Below are positions 35,843 through 45,106 of a DNA stretch of 64,000 nt, in pieces (positions within the stretch are counted from its first letter, which is position 1; the number at the start of each line of letters is the position of its first letter). The stretch spans positions 1 through 64,000 of the forward strand of contig CBFHHA010000009.1 in assembly GCA_965655625.1 (NCBI GenBank), written 5' to 3'. The notes below the pieces were generated by a model that saw nothing but the letters and a program-made list of their open reading frames with translations, searched no databases and had not been told where the DNA came from. The translations under genes and the position numbers were made by a program. The DNA comes from CAJJDF01 sp965655625. Its GTDB lineage: Bacteria; Bacteroidota; Bacteroidia; Flavobacteriales_D; CAJJDF01.

Positions 35843-37444
35843 TTAAAAATTAGACAGAGGTTTGCTTTTCGGATATTTCACTTCATATTTTATTTTATAG
35901 ACATTAGTCTCTCCTTTCGGAATCGATTCTCTCCAAGTTAACTTCCCTGTATCTTCCTCTCTTTTGGCTCCCGAGATTTCCTTTATATTTATCTCAATAT
36001 TTTCATCGCTTGAAATAGGAACTTGGTCTTCTAGCATCAAATCAATATCCAAACTTTTTTTATTCTTAACAGTAATTTGAATCCCCATATCCACCTTCTT
36101 CTTTCCTCCTAACATTGCATTTCTACTAAAATCTTTAATTTTTTCACGTTCGATTACTATGCTCTTATCTATTCCAAGAATAAGACTCATTGTATCTTCT
36201 GTAGCGTTTGGATTTATAAAAGTAGTTCCCACAAAAGTCCCTTCTAGAAACAAATTGGCAGAGCCAGGTAAGAAATTATATTTCTCCCATTCCTGAATAT
36301 TCGCAATCAAAAATACATTACAATTGTATTTTGGAGCAGAGTAATACAAGTAATTTGCATCCATCACAAACTCCTCAATATCGACAGCAGCTTTTCCATT
36401 CCTTCCACTAATTGAATAAGGCACATAAATAGCAAATTCTCTACTCACCATGCTTTCAGTAGCACTCGTATAACTAGCCATCGATTTGGAATCATAACTC
36501 CCGTTAGCGCTTACATCCATTTCTGCTGCGGGAGAATAAGCTGTATTAGATTGGCTCACAGCAAAACCTTTGAACTTGTCCCTTCTTTGGTTTTGAAACC
36601 TAAGCACCCATGGATGAACGGTTGGCAGCACCCCAACGTTTGAAGGACTCGTTGTGGACAATGTAAGGGCTACATTTTTCCAGTCAATCGAAGAATTTTG
36701 ATAGATTTTAGCTTTACAAATGGCAGTAACTTTATCACCTATCCCTTGAGTTTTTATTTCATAAAACGGGGTCCAACCTATGTTTTGAACGACATATTCT
36801 AACTTGATTGAAACCGTCTGAGATTTCTCAGAAATGACTTCAATATTCATGACATTCCCCCTAGTTTTGTAACCCAATTTACCTAACTCATTTCTCAACT
36901 CTCCTCGCTCTTCTCTGAAATGTGACACCAATTTATTTTTTACGTAGATAAGAGAATCCAATTTATTCAGATTATTGCGGTAAAACTCAACCAAATCTAA
37001 CATATTATCTAAGTTGAATCCACTGTTCGTGCCATTTGCGCTTTTATTATAAAGAATGGCATTTTTTTCATGCTCTAGGTTTTGAGCCTGCTTTTTTGTT
37101 AAATCTTCCTTTTTCTTCAGCTCCTCAATTTCATCAAGGATTGAAATTATTTGTGCTGGTTGCATTGATTTTTCAAGGTTCTCACTGTTCACGGAAGTTG
37201 ACAAAACAGTAATACCTCCCGTACCTGAAACCTGAATAGTTGGACTTACAATGCTGTTCTCCATCCCGATAAATTTCAACTTGTTTGTTCCTTTCTCTAA
37301 CCTTACAGTTTGCTCTCTAGTTAATTGGGCTTGATTTGAAAATACAGTCGCCTCCTTCACTTCAGAAACAACATTAATTTGTCCGAAAGAGAAACTTGAA
37401 ACGATGAGAAAAAGAATTAAGGGTAACTTTATTGAAATCTTCAT
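35843..37444 (-). CDS. DUF4139/mucoidy-inhibitor MuiA-family secreted protein
   Basis: 533 residues from ATG 37444 (MKISIKLPLILFLIVSSFSFG, signal peptide); earlier codons were rejected as not signal-like. Layout of the family: N-terminal DUF4140-like domain (VSEVKEATVFSNQAQLTR), a coiled coil near 100-170 (EIEELKKKEDLTKKQAQNLE), and the C-terminal DUF4139 domain (VVQNIGWTPFYEI, ending with YKIKYEVKYPKSKP). The function of the family is not established; MuiA was named from a mucoid phenotype. Localisation: periplasm or outer membrane. Confidence 0.82.
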   Translation of the reverse strand: MKISIKLPLILFLIVSSFSFGQINVVSEVKEATVFSNQAQLTREQTVRLEKGTNKLKFIGMENSIVSPTIQVSGTGGITVLSTSVNSENLEKSMQPAQIISILDEIEELKKKEDLTKKQAQNLEHEKNAILYNKSANGTNSGFNLDNMLDLVEFYRNNLNKLDSLIYVKNKLVSHFREERGELRNELGKLGYKTRGNVMNIEVISEKSQTVSIKLEYVVQNIGWTPFYEIKTQGIGDKVTAICKAKIYQNSSIDWKNVALTLSTTSPSNVGVLPTVHPWVLRFQNQRRDKFKGFAVSQSNTAYSPAAEMDVSANGSYDSKSMASYTSATESMVSREFAIYVPYSISGRNGKAAVDIEEFVMDANYLYYSAPKYNCNVFLIANIQEWEKYNFLPGSANLFLEGTFVGTTFINPNATEDTMSLILGIDKSIVIEREKIKDFSRNAMLGGKKKVDMGIQITVKNKKSLDIDLMLEDQVPISSDENIEINIKEISGAKREEDTGKLTWRESIPKGETNVYKIKYEVKYPKSKPLSNF

Positions 37445-37540
37445 TGTGGTATTTATTTTTTTTATCAATTTTATGAAAGTAAAGATAGCATCTATTCGCT
37501 AAAAACCAACAACGAAATTCGTATCAAAATAGTATACAAA

Positions 37541-38305
37541 ATGAGCAAACCCTTTATTTTAGTAACCAATGATGACGGCATTACTGCTCCAGGATTAAAA
37601 GCTTTGGTAGAAGTAGCCTCAGAATTAGGAAAAGTAATCGTGATAGCACCAGACAGTCCCCAATCTGGAATGGGACACGCCATTACAGTAAATAACCCCA
37701 TACGGATTGACAGAAGCCAAGTATTTGGCAAAACGGAAGCTTACACTTGCTCTGGAACACCAGTAGACTGTGTTAAAGTCGGCATATTTCAACTTTTAAA
37801 GAAAAAGCCCGACTTAATTGTTTCTGGAATTAACCACGGATCCAATGCGGCTACCAATGTTATTTATTCTGGGACCATGTCTGCTGCCGTTGAGGGATCT
37901 ATGGAAAATATTCCTTCTATTGGTTTTTCTTTGGACGACTTTTCTCACGAAGCTGATTTTGGACCTACTCAGCATTTCGCACGAAAAATCATTCACAAAG
38001 CTTTGAATTCGGATTTTCCAAATAATGTTTGTCTTAACGTTAATATTCCTAAGCTTCCTTTGAGGGAATTAAAAGGGATAAAAGTATGCAGGCAGGCCAT
38101 GGCTTTTTGGGAAGATCGATTTGATGAACGAAAAGACCCTTTGGGTAAAAAATATTATTGGCTAACCGGCAAATTTAAAGATCAAGAAGAGGCTGACGAT
38201 ACAGATATGGCTGCTTTAAAAAACGGGTTTGTTTCTGTTGTTCCCGTTCAATTTGATATGACAGCTTACCATACAATTGGCAGACTGAATCAATGGAAAA
38301 TGTAA
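37541..38305 (+). CDS. surE: 5'/3'-nucleotidase SurE
   Basis: 254 residues. Metal-dependent phosphatase on nucleoside monophosphates, linked to stationary-phase survival. The metal motif TNDDGITAPGL lies at residues 8-18, with APDSPQSGMGHA, CSGTPVDCVK and SGINHGSNAATNVIYSGTMSAA downstream. Start MSKPFILVTNDDG at 37541. Followed by a convergent zinc-ribbon gene 12 bases away. Confidence 0.95.
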   Translation: MSKPFILVTNDDGITAPGLKALVEVASELGKVIVIAPDSPQSGMGHAITVNNPIRIDRSQVFGKTEAYTCSGTPVDCVKVGIFQLLKKKPDLIVSGINHGSNAATNVIYSGTMSAAVEGSMENIPSIGFSLDDFSHEADFGPTQHFARKIIHKALNSDFPNNVCLNVNIPKLPLRELKGIKVCRQAMAFWEDRFDERKDPLGKKYYWLTGKFKDQEEADDTDMAALKNGFVSVVPVQFDMTAYHTIGRLNQWKM

Positions 38306-38317
38306 CTCAACATCAAT

Positions 38318-38587
38318 TTAGGATTGAACTAACTTGCAAGAATTACAAACCAATCCATTGTTTCCCTTTTTGAGTCGAATTCCCTCGATCTTATTTACCA
38401 CTACCATTTTTATAAAGTTATGATTGGCCTGACCATTATTTACATCAATCTGATGATCTTGGTATAATTCTCTTATCACATTATCGTACTCTTGCTTTCC
38501 CCAACAGTTTGGGCAAATTCCATCTGGATTTTCTAATCTGGTTTGGTCAGCTGGTCTTTTAAAAAAGGTGACTAATTTCTCTATCAT
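38318..38587 (-). CDS. Small protein with two CxxC motifs (zinc-ribbon-like)
   Basis: 89 residues. CPNC near residue 25 and CNSC near the C-terminus probably bind one Zn2+ between them. The middle is helical. No membrane segment. It looks like conserved Bacteroidota proteins of unknown function; a role in nucleic-acid binding is possible but unsupported. Convergent with surE. Confidence 0.6.
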   Translation of the reverse strand: MIEKLVTFFKRPADQTRLENPDGICPNCWGKQEYDNVIRELYQDHQIDVNNGQANHNFIKMVVVNKIEGIRLKKGNNGLVCNSCKLVQS

Positions 38588-38651
38588 ATTGGTTGTTTTG
38601 TTTCATAAACGACTTAATTCTCTTTTGCTTACAAAAGCCAGGAATAGGACA

Positions 38652-38685
38652 AAAAAAAAGCCGAAACTATTTCAATTCCGACTTC
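38652..38685 (-). terminator. Terminator after the aminotransferase gene
   Basis: Minus strand: AAGTCGGAA, 9-base loop, TTTCGGCTT (two G-T pairs), then T9. Confidence 0.75.
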
Positions 38686-38707
38686 TTTCTTTTTTTATAG
38701 TGTCTGA

Positions 38708-39895
38708 CTAATTATTGTATTCTTTCAATGCATATTCTAAACAGTCCATTGCTTTATTCAAGTCTATTTCGTTCAAAACGTAGGCAATTCTAATCTCTTT
38801 TTCTCCCATACCCGGTGTTGAGTAAAATCCTGCTGCTGGCGCGAACATGACTGTACTTCCTTCGTGAGAAAACTCTTCGAGTAACCATTGGCAAAATTTC
38901 TCTGCATTATCCACAGGTAACTGCGCAATTGCATAAAACGCACCTTTGGGTTTTGGACAAATTACCCCTTCTATTTGGTTCAATCTCTCAACCACAATAT
39001 CTCTTCTTTTTTGGTACTCAACCTGAACTTCATCAAAATAAGATTGAGGTGTATCTAAAGCCGCTTCTCCAGCTATTTGCCCTAAGGTGGGAGGACTTAA
39101 TCTTGCTTGCCCAAACTTTAATGCATTGGCAATTAAGGAAGTATTTTTGGAAACAATGGCACCAATTCTCGCTCCACACATGCTGTATCGTTTGGATACC
39201 GAATCTATCATGATGACGTTTTCTTCGATTCCTTCTAAGTTTAGAACAGAAAAAGGAGGAGATCCGTAGCAAAACTCTCTATACACTTCATCGGCAAATA
39301 AGAATAAATCGTGCTTTTTTACAATATCTCTCAAAACTTCTAACTCTTCTCTGGAGTATACATAGCCAGTTGGATTTGCAGGATTACAAATCACAATTGC
39401 TTTAGTTTTATCAGTGATTAATTTCTCAAAATCTTGTGCAGGAGGAAGAGCAAACCCATCCTCAATTCGTGCCGTAATTGGTTTTACATTCACTCCGCTG
39501 GCCGTAGCAAATCCATTATAATTTGCATAAAATGGCTCAGGAATAATCACCTCATCACCCGGATTAAGACAAACTTGCATCCCAAACAAAAGCGCTTCTG
39601 ATCCACCAGTGGTAATCATAATATGCTCTGGGTTTACGGGAATATCATTTTTTGTGTAATATGCCGCTAATTTATCTCTATATGACTCATATCCAGCAGA
39701 ATGACTGTACTCTATAACCGTCCTGTCAATATTCTTAATCTTTTCAATAACAACCTCTGGAGTTCTAATATCAGGCTGACCAATATTGAGATGAAATACA
39801 TTCACTCCTCTTTTTTTAGCTCCTTCGGCAAATGGAACTAATTTACGAATGGGTGATTCAGGCATCTGAATCGCTTTTTTAGAAATTTGTGGCAT
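38708..39895 (-). CDS. Class I/II pyridoxal-phosphate aminotransferase
   Basis: 395 residues, fold-type I. Typical segments: LNIGQPDIRTP, ITTGGSEALLFGM, NPANPTGYVYSREELE, ADEVYREFCYG and the PLP-binding Lys in DSVSKRYSMCGARIG. This subgroup usually transaminates aspartate or similar amino acids (AspC/AspB-like), but the substrate cannot be decided by eye. Start MPQISKKAIQMPESPIRK at 39895. A -7 box lies at 39918-39925. Confidence 0.92.
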   Translation of the reverse strand: MPQISKKAIQMPESPIRKLVPFAEGAKKRGVNVFHLNIGQPDIRTPEVVIEKIKNIDRTVIEYSHSAGYESYRDKLAAYYTKNDIPVNPEHIMITTGGSEALLFGMQVCLNPGDEVIIPEPFYANYNGFATASGVNVKPITARIEDGFALPPAQDFEKLITDKTKAIVICNPANPTGYVYSREELEVLRDIVKKHDLFLFADEVYREFCYGSPPFSVLNLEGIEENVIMIDSVSKRYSMCGARIGAIVSKNTSLIANALKFGQARLSPPTLGQIAGEAALDTPQSYFDEVQVEYQKRRDIVVERLNQIEGVICPKPKGAFYAIAQLPVDNAEKFCQWLLEEFSHEGSTVMFAPAAGFYSTPGMGEKEIRIAYVLNEIDLNKAMDCLEYALKEYNN

Positions 39896-39917
39896 ACAGC
39901 TTTGTTTTTAATGGCTA

Positions 39918-39925
39918 CAAACTTA
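39918..39925 (-). promoter_or_regulatory. -7 box for the aminotransferase
   Basis: Minus strand TAAGTTTG matches TAnnTTTG, 22 bases before ATG 39895; no matching -33 TTG seen. Confidence 0.45.
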
Positions 39926-40033
39926 AATAAAATAAGAGTAAAAAATCATAAAAAAAATTGATGATTTGAATGTTTCAAAGTGAGTTCATCTCTTACTTTG
40001 AAAAAATAAAATTTTATCTACTTTGTCCAGACC

Positions 40034-40545
40034 ATGAACAAAACAAGAATTAATAGAAATTAGCTTAATCAATTTGATTCGTCTTTTCGCTTTCATTGAA
40101 CAGTTTTCTGTTTCGGAACAAGAAAAAGAATTTCGCGAGGGAACCATAAACCGTTCCATTCGCGATGTATTGTTTCACCTTCATCATTGGCATCTTAGGA
40201 TGCTTGATTGGTATCAGGTGGGAATGAGCGGAAACAAACCCAAGATGCCTGCTGAGGGTTACACTTGGAAAACAACACCCGAACTCAATAAGTGGATTTT
40301 TGAAAGTTACCAGAAAACCTCGTTGGAAGAGTCTAAATGTTTAGTCAAAAAGGGGGGGGTCAAACTTGAGAAACTTGAGAAAAATAATAGATTCTCACTC
40401 CAATGAAGAGTTATTTGCCAAGCAGCTCTTTTCTTGGACAGACACTACATCTTTGGGTTCTTATTTAGTTTCAGCCACCTCGAGCCATTACGATTGGGCT
40501 TACAAAATGATTAAAAAAGCAAAAAAAGTTCTTAACTCAAGTTAA
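40034..40545 (+). pseudogene. ClbS/DfsB family four-helix protein, broken by two +1 shifts
   Basis: Reassembled, this is a 169-residue ClbS/DfsB-type protein (DUF1706; DinB-like helical bundle). ClbS protects colibactin producers by hydrolysing the toxin's cyclopropane, but most family members are untested. The three parts lie in three frames: ATG 40034 begins MNK; the main segment from about 40041 reads QELIEISLINLIRLFAF to the G tract, including GYTWKTTPELNKWI; the last segment from 40353 reads IIDSHSNEELFAKQLF and SSHYDWAYKMIKKAKK, stopping at 40545. Each junction needs one base fewer: an A run near 40040-40044 and eight consecutive G at 40352-40359. Without the repair the product stops after about 110 residues. 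Its stop overlaps the stop of the convergent amn gene by 4 bases. Sequencing error, pseudogene or phase variation are all possible. Confidence 0.8.
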
Positions 40546-41315
40546 TCAAAGCGGAGATGACGAACAGAATTTCCTTTTTGCTGAAGCTCTTTCAAGGTTT
40601 CAATACCAATTTCCATGTGTTTTTGCACATAATTGGTTGTGACTTCAGAATCACTTTTATCTGTTTTTACTCCATCGGGAGTCATCGGTTGATCCGAAAC
40701 AAGAAGTAGCGCTCCACAAGGAATTTGATTGGCAAAACCTACACTAAAAACTGTAGCCGTTTCCATATCAATGGCCATTGCCCGTATTTGAATCAAATAT
40801 TCTTTGAAATCGAGGTCGTGTTCCCAAACTCTTCGGTTGGTTGTGTAAACGGTTCCGGTCCAATAATCTAAACCTGCCTCACGGGTAACATGCGAAGCAG
40901 CACGTTGTAAGTTAAAAGAAGGCAAGGCAGGTACTTCAGGTGGAAAATAATCATCTGACGCTCCTTCTCCCCTAATCGCGGCAATTGGCAAAATTATATC
41001 GCCCAATTTATTCTTCTTTTTTAGTCCACCACACTTGCCAAGAAATAATAGGGCCTTTGGCGAAATTGCACCCAACAAATCCATAATTGTGGCAGCATTT
41101 GCACTGCCCATTCCAAAATTAATGATGGTTATTCCATTTGCTGTGGCATTGGGCATAGCATTGGTAACTCCTTTTATTTCGGCACCCGTGAGCTCGGAAA
41201 ATAATTGTACATAGTTTTTAAAATTTGTAAGTAAAATGTACTCACCGAAGTCAGCTAGTTGAATTCCTGTGTAACGAGGAAGCCAATTTTTAATTATTTC
41301 TTCTTTTGAATTCAT
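40542..41315 (-). CDS. amn: AMP nucleosidase (short form)
   Basis: 257 residues, corresponding to the catalytic domain only; E. coli Amn has about 480 with an N-terminal regulatory domain, and short forms are usual in Bacteroidota. Phosphorylase fold: TIINFGMGSANAATIMDLL, LFLGKCGGLKKKNKLGDIILP, GEGASDDYFPPEVPALP, AMAIDMETATVFSVGF. Converts AMP to adenine and ribose-5-phosphate. Start MNSKEEIIKNWLPRY at 41315. Confidence 0.92.
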   Translation of the reverse strand: MNSKEEIIKNWLPRYTGIQLADFGEYILLTNFKNYVQLFSELTGAEIKGVTNAMPNATANGITIINFGMGSANAATIMDLLGAISPKALLFLGKCGGLKKKNKLGDIILPIAAIRGEGASDDYFPPEVPALPSFNLQRAASHVTREAGLDYWTGTVYTTNRRVWEHDLDFKEYLIQIRAMAIDMETATVFSVGFANQIPCGALLLVSDQPMTPDGVKTDKSDSEVTTNYVQKHMEIGIETLKELQQKGNSVRHLRFD

Positions 41316-41384
41316 GAAAAGGATAGTGTTTTATAATCGGTTTGGAAAAGAACGAAAAAACAACCAATTTATTGACGTTTCTTA

Positions 41385-41954
41385 CTAAAACTCGTTCAAC
41401 TCTTCATTTAATCTAAACAAAGGCAAACCGACTACATTAAAATAATCGCCTTCAATTTTTGAAATACCAACAAACCCAATCCATTCTTGAATTCCGTATG
41501 AACCTGCTTTGTCGTAGGGTTTGTAATTATCTATGTAATATTCTATTTCATCTTGGCTTAATTCTTTAACAAACACTTTTGTTGTTTCATAAAAACTTTG
41601 TGTTTTGTCTTTGCTCATAAGTGTTACAGCAGTAATTACCTCGTGCTGCTTACCCGATAAACTTTGTAACATTTCAATTGCCTCTGCCCTATTGTTTGGT
41701 TTCCCTAATTGTTTATTTTCATTCCACACTACCGTGTCGGATGTAATAACCAACTCATTTGGTTGCAAACCCTCCGAAAAAGCTTGTGCTTTTATGTTGG
41801 ACAAATAAAGAGGAATCTCTTCCTTAAACAAAGCCGGAGGAAAAAGTTCTTCTATTTCTTTTGTTCTTGTTTCAAACTCCAAACCAAGACCTTCCAAAAG
41901 CTCCTTTCTTCGGGGTGACTTAGAAGCTAAAATTAATCGGTAATCGTTTTTCAT
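41385..41954 (-). CDS. maf: Maf-family nucleotide pyrophosphatase
   Basis: 189 residues. Hydrolyses dTTP/UTP and modified nucleotides to monophosphates. Motifs: SKSPRRKELL at 11-20, ITSDTVVWN with catalytic Asp, and DKAGSYGIQEW. Start ATG 41954 overlaps the stop TGA of the NlpC/P60 gene (ATGA), so translation is probably coupled. Confidence 0.92.
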   Translation of the reverse strand: MKNDYRLILASKSPRRKELLEGLGLEFETRTKEIEELFPPALFKEEIPLYLSNIKAQAFSEGLQPNELVITSDTVVWNENKQLGKPNNRAEAIEMLQSLSGKQHEVITAVTLMSKDKTQSFYETTKVFVKELSQDEIEYYIDNYKPYDKAGSYGIQEWIGFVGISKIEGDYFNVVGLPLFRLNEELNEF

Positions 41955-42889
41955 GACTTTGGTTTTTGGGGCCTTCCTGCTGCTACTAATTTAGGTAACC
42001 AGTATGTATTTGTGCTCACATTAGTAATCATTATTCCTTGGCTAGAACTCGCATGAATCATCCTGATATCTTCACCTTTTTCAGAAATAACAATTCCTAC
42101 ATGTGTGATGTTATTCTTGCTTTTATTTCTTGAAAAAAAGACTAAATCTCCTTTTTGAGCTTCTTTAATTTTTATTTGTTCGATAAACTCTTTTTGTGAT
42201 CGAGCGTTTCTGGGTAATTCGGTACCGTATTTTCTCAAAACATATTGAGTGTATCCAGAACAATCGAATCCTCCATCCCCTGTTCCTCCAAATACATAAG
42301 GAACTCCGATGAACTTCTTGGCATAATTAATCATTTTATCCACCTCTTCCACATACAACTCCTCGCAGACCGTATCTACTGCAGAAGCTTTAAAATCAGC
42401 GTTGTATTCTACTTTTTTTCCCGGTTGGTTCTTTACTACGACTACTCTCTTTCTTTGAATAACTGGAGCTTTTGTTTCTTGATTTTGTAAATAAGCATAC
42501 GCCTCATTATTCATTTTGGTCACCTTATTTTTTGTGTAAATTATTCTGAGGTCCTCCAACAAGCATGAAGACTCTTGCTGAAACCTCAGCTGCTTATCCA
42601 ATTCATAATAATTTTGATAAGCAACCACCGATTCGACTAAAACACCCGAATGAGAATTGGTATAACGTACATCCTGAGACAATTTTGCCAAAGCAACAGC
42701 TTTGAATAAATGCACCAACTCATTGTCTTCGTACCCTCTTTTATCAATCATTTTGGTTGTTTTTCGCAAAATAGAACGATAATTCTTTTGGTTGTAAAGT
42801 ACCTCAAGCACATCAACTTTTCTGTCTTGTGCCTCTGACTGAAAACTAACCAACAAACCAAATAATATAAATACAAGTAGTTTTTTCAT
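41951..42889 (-). CDS. Secreted NlpC/P60 (C40) peptidoglycan endopeptidase
   Basis: 312 residues from ATG 42889 (MKKLLVFILFGLLVSFQSEAQ, signal peptide). The N-terminal about 170 residues are helical and of unknown role. The C40 domain starts near 190: IGVPYVFGGTGDGGFDCSGY with catalytic Cys210, GDLVFFSR, and HVGIVI with the catalytic His, then a polar residue near IHASSSQG. Cleaves the peptide stems of the wall. It ends with TGA, overlapping maf. Confidence 0.9.
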   Translation of the reverse strand: MKKLLVFILFGLLVSFQSEAQDRKVDVLEVLYNQKNYRSILRKTTKMIDKRGYEDNELVHLFKAVALAKLSQDVRYTNSHSGVLVESVVAYQNYYELDKQLRFQQESSCLLEDLRIIYTKNKVTKMNNEAYAYLQNQETKAPVIQRKRVVVVKNQPGKKVEYNADFKASAVDTVCEELYVEEVDKMINYAKKFIGVPYVFGGTGDGGFDCSGYTQYVLRKYGTELPRNARSQKEFIEQIKIKEAQKGDLVFFSRNKSKNNITHVGIVISEKGEDIRMIHASSSQGIMITNVSTNTYWLPKLVAAGRPQKPKS

Positions 42890-43086
42890 GATAGAATATA
42901 TTGACTCTAAAATTAACATGAAAAACCTTTACATATTTCATTCCAAAAACAGAGAAATGAATACTTCAATCTTGAAAACTCAAAAAAAAAAGAATTAGAG
43001 AGGAAAATAAAGTGCAGTAATCCATGAAAAAGCAAAAGAATTGTAGATAAAATAAGTGATATACTTTTAAATCTTAAAAGAATGAT

Positions 43087-43094
43087 TAATTTTG
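43087..43094 (+). promoter_or_regulatory. -7 box for ndk
   Basis: TAATTTTG, an exact TAnnTTTG match, 19 bases before ATG 43113; no TTG at the proper spacing. Confidence 0.5.
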
Positions 43095-43112
43095 CCCAAA
43101 ATTTAACAGAAA

Positions 43113-43532
43113 ATGGCAAATAACATCACATTTACAATGATTAAGCCCGAAGCAGTTGCAAACGGGACAACTGGAAAAATTATCGACATGATAATTGAGG
43201 CAGGATTTAAAATTAAAGCAATGAAATTGAAGCAACTTTCGAAAGAAGAGGCAGGAGAATTCTACGCTGTTCACAAAGAAAGACCTTTTTACGGGGAATT
43301 GGTGGATTACATGAGCGAAGGACCAATCGTTGCGGCAGTATTGGAAAAAGACAATGCGGTAGCAGATTTTAGAACTTTGATAGGATCAACTGATCCTGCT
43401 GAAGCTGCTGAAGGGACTATCAGAAAAGCTTACGCTGAATCAAAAGCAAAAAATGCTTGTCATGGAAGTGACAGCGATGAAAATGCTCAAATTGAAGCTA
43501 ACTTTCACTTTTCGGTAAACGAAATGTTCTAA
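43113..43532 (+). CDS. ndk: Nucleoside-diphosphate kinase
   Basis: 139 residues. Transfers the terminal phosphate between nucleoside di- and triphosphates. Phosphorylated His117 is in the signature NACHGSDS; TMIKPEAV at 8-15 is also conserved. Short leader, own promoter and a terminator at 43558-43588. Confidence 0.97.
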   Translation: MANNITFTMIKPEAVANGTTGKIIDMIIEAGFKIKAMKLKQLSKEEAGEFYAVHKERPFYGELVDYMSEGPIVAAVLEKDNAVADFRTLIGSTDPAEAAEGTIRKAYAESKAKNACHGSDSDENAQIEANFHFSVNEMF

Positions 43533-43557
43533 GAAATCGTTTCACATTTTACAAAAA

Positions 43558-43588
43558 ATGCCCTTGACTTGTCAAGGGTATTTTTTTT
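43558..43588 (+). terminator. Terminator after ndk
   Basis: Stem ATGCCCTTGAC / GTCAAGGGTAT with one G-T pair and a 2-base loop, followed by T7-8. Confidence 0.85.
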
Positions 43589-43628
43589 GGGAGGGATTTA
43601 TGTTTTATCTGTTGAGTTTTGATACAAC

Positions 43629-44828
43629 TTAATCTTTAATCATATCCACAATCTTCTGCCCGATAGCCAAACCAGCAGTGGCTGCAGGAGATGGAGCATT
43701 GAGAACATGAATACTGTTGCCACTATATTCTATTCTAAAATCATCCCGAGTTTCTCCATTTACTCCTAACAGTTGGGCTCTTACCCCACTTCGTCCTTTT
43801 TTCAAATCATCCATTTCGAGGCTCGGAATCATTCTTTGCAAGGTTTCCAAAAATAATTTTTTAGAAAACGCTCTTCTATATTCCATCCAGGCATATTTGG
43901 TGTTTTCGGTAAGAAGTTTCCAAGTTCCCGAATAGCTCAGTGCATCTGCTGTATCTTTTAAACTAAAAGATGTTCTGTTATATCCCTCTCTTTTAAAAGA
44001 AAATACGGCATTGGGTCCGCATTCTATTTCTCCATCAGTCATTCTGGTAAAATGAACCCCCAAAAAAGGAAAATCTGGATTGGGAACTGGATAAATGAGG
44101 TGCTTTACTTTGTGCTTAGCTTGCTCAGTAAGTTCATAATAATCTCCTCTAAACGGAACTACTTTTTCTTTCAAATCTACCCCATCTTTTTTCGCCAGCC
44201 TATCTGCCTGAAGACCTCCACAAAATATCAATCTTTTTGCCTTGTACCTTCCTTTGTTTGTCACTAGTTCCGAAAGATCTCCTTTTACTACCTCTTTCAC
44301 TTCTTCTCCCAATTTTATTTCTGCAGGAACAGTGTGTTGTTTGATCAAATCAGCCAATTTATAAACGGTTGCACGGTAATCAATAATACCTGTACAAGCC
44401 ACATGAATGCCGCCAATTGACTCAACAAAAGGCTCTATTTGTTTAACTTCATCGGCTGTTATTTTACTAATCCCTTCAGTTCTATTCGCAATACCATTTT
44501 GGTATATTTTATTCATGAAAGGCAATTCCTTTTCGTCTGTGGCAACAATTACTTTCCCGCATACATCATGTGGAACATTGTATTTCTTTGCGAAAGCTAC
44601 AAGCTCATGCCTTCCTTCTCTGCAATTTTCCGCTTTGAGAGATCCTGGTGTATAGTACAATCCGGAGTGAATTACCCCAGAATTATTCCCGGTTTGGTGC
44701 TGAGATAGCTCATTTTCTTTCTCTACCACTAAAATTTTTGATTGAGGAAATTTAAGGGTGAGTTTATAAGCTGTGGAAAGCCCAACTATTCCTCCACCTA
44801 CTACTGCGTAATCATATATCTGTGACAT
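43629..44828 (-). CDS. lhgO: L-2-hydroxyglutarate oxidase/dehydrogenase
   Basis: 399 residues from ATG 44828 (MSQIYDYAVVGGGIVGLSTAY). The longer frame from 44852 is less likely because the promoter at 44850-44883 would lie across it. FAD-dependent DAO-fold enzyme that oxidises L-2-hydroxyglutarate to 2-oxoglutarate and feeds electrons to quinone. GGGIVGLSTAY is the FAD dinucleotide site; other matches are NNSGVIHSGLYY, IPVPNPDFPFLGVHFTR and KGRSGVRAQLLG. Confidence 0.92.
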   Translation of the reverse strand: MSQIYDYAVVGGGIVGLSTAYKLTLKFPQSKILVVEKENELSQHQTGNNSGVIHSGLYYTPGSLKAENCREGRHELVAFAKKYNVPHDVCGKVIVATDEKELPFMNKIYQNGIANRTEGISKITADEVKQIEPFVESIGGIHVACTGIIDYRATVYKLADLIKQHTVPAEIKLGEEVKEVVKGDLSELVTNKGRYKAKRLIFCGGLQADRLAKKDGVDLKEKVVPFRGDYYELTEQAKHKVKHLIYPVPNPDFPFLGVHFTRMTDGEIECGPNAVFSFKREGYNRTSFSLKDTADALSYSGTWKLLTENTKYAWMEYRRAFSKKLFLETLQRMIPSLEMDDLKKGRSGVRAQLLGVNGETRDDFRIEYSGNSIHVLNAPSPAATAGLAIGQKIVDMIKD

Positions 44829-44849
44829 GAAATCATTGTTTATTCTTTG

Positions 44850-44883
44850 CAAAGATAGAAAATCCTATTCAATGGATTTTCAA
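44850..44883 (-). promoter_or_regulatory. Consensus promoter of lhgO
   Basis: Minus strand TTG (44883-44881), 23-base spacer, TATCTTTG (44857-44850). Supports ATG 44828 over the upstream ATG 44852. Confidence 0.55.
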
Positions 44884-45039
44884 TTATCAAAATCGTACAA
44901 TACTCTCTTTAACTTATCCTGCTTTGGAGGAAAGACAGCATGTAGTGAATCATTAGGAATAGTATATTTCAAAAATTTACTCGAACAGATATTTTGTCTA
45001 TTCCTTCATTAAAAAGGTAAAAAACACAACCCTTTATCC

Positions 45040-45051
45040 CCTCTCAAGAGG
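45040..45051. repeat. Small CCTCT/AGAGG palindrome
   Basis: CCTCT, CA, AGAGG in the intergenic stretch between lhgO and the thioesterase gene. Resembles the cores at 26784 and 53382. No T tract. Confidence 0.4.
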
Positions 45052-45072
45052 TGAGATTCATTGAAAAAAAAT

Positions 45073-45080
45073 TAACTTTG
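45073..45080 (+). promoter_or_regulatory. -7 box for the thioesterase gene
   Basis: TAACTTTG, 27 bases before ATG 45107. No clear -33. Confidence 0.45.
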
Positions 45081-45106
45081 AACATTATTAGAATTAAAAA
45101 TAACAA

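Noticed and set aside
44827..45012. 61-codon plus-strand frame upstream of the thioesterase gene
   Set aside because: Overlaps the lhgO start and promoter on the other strand, with no family or signal features.
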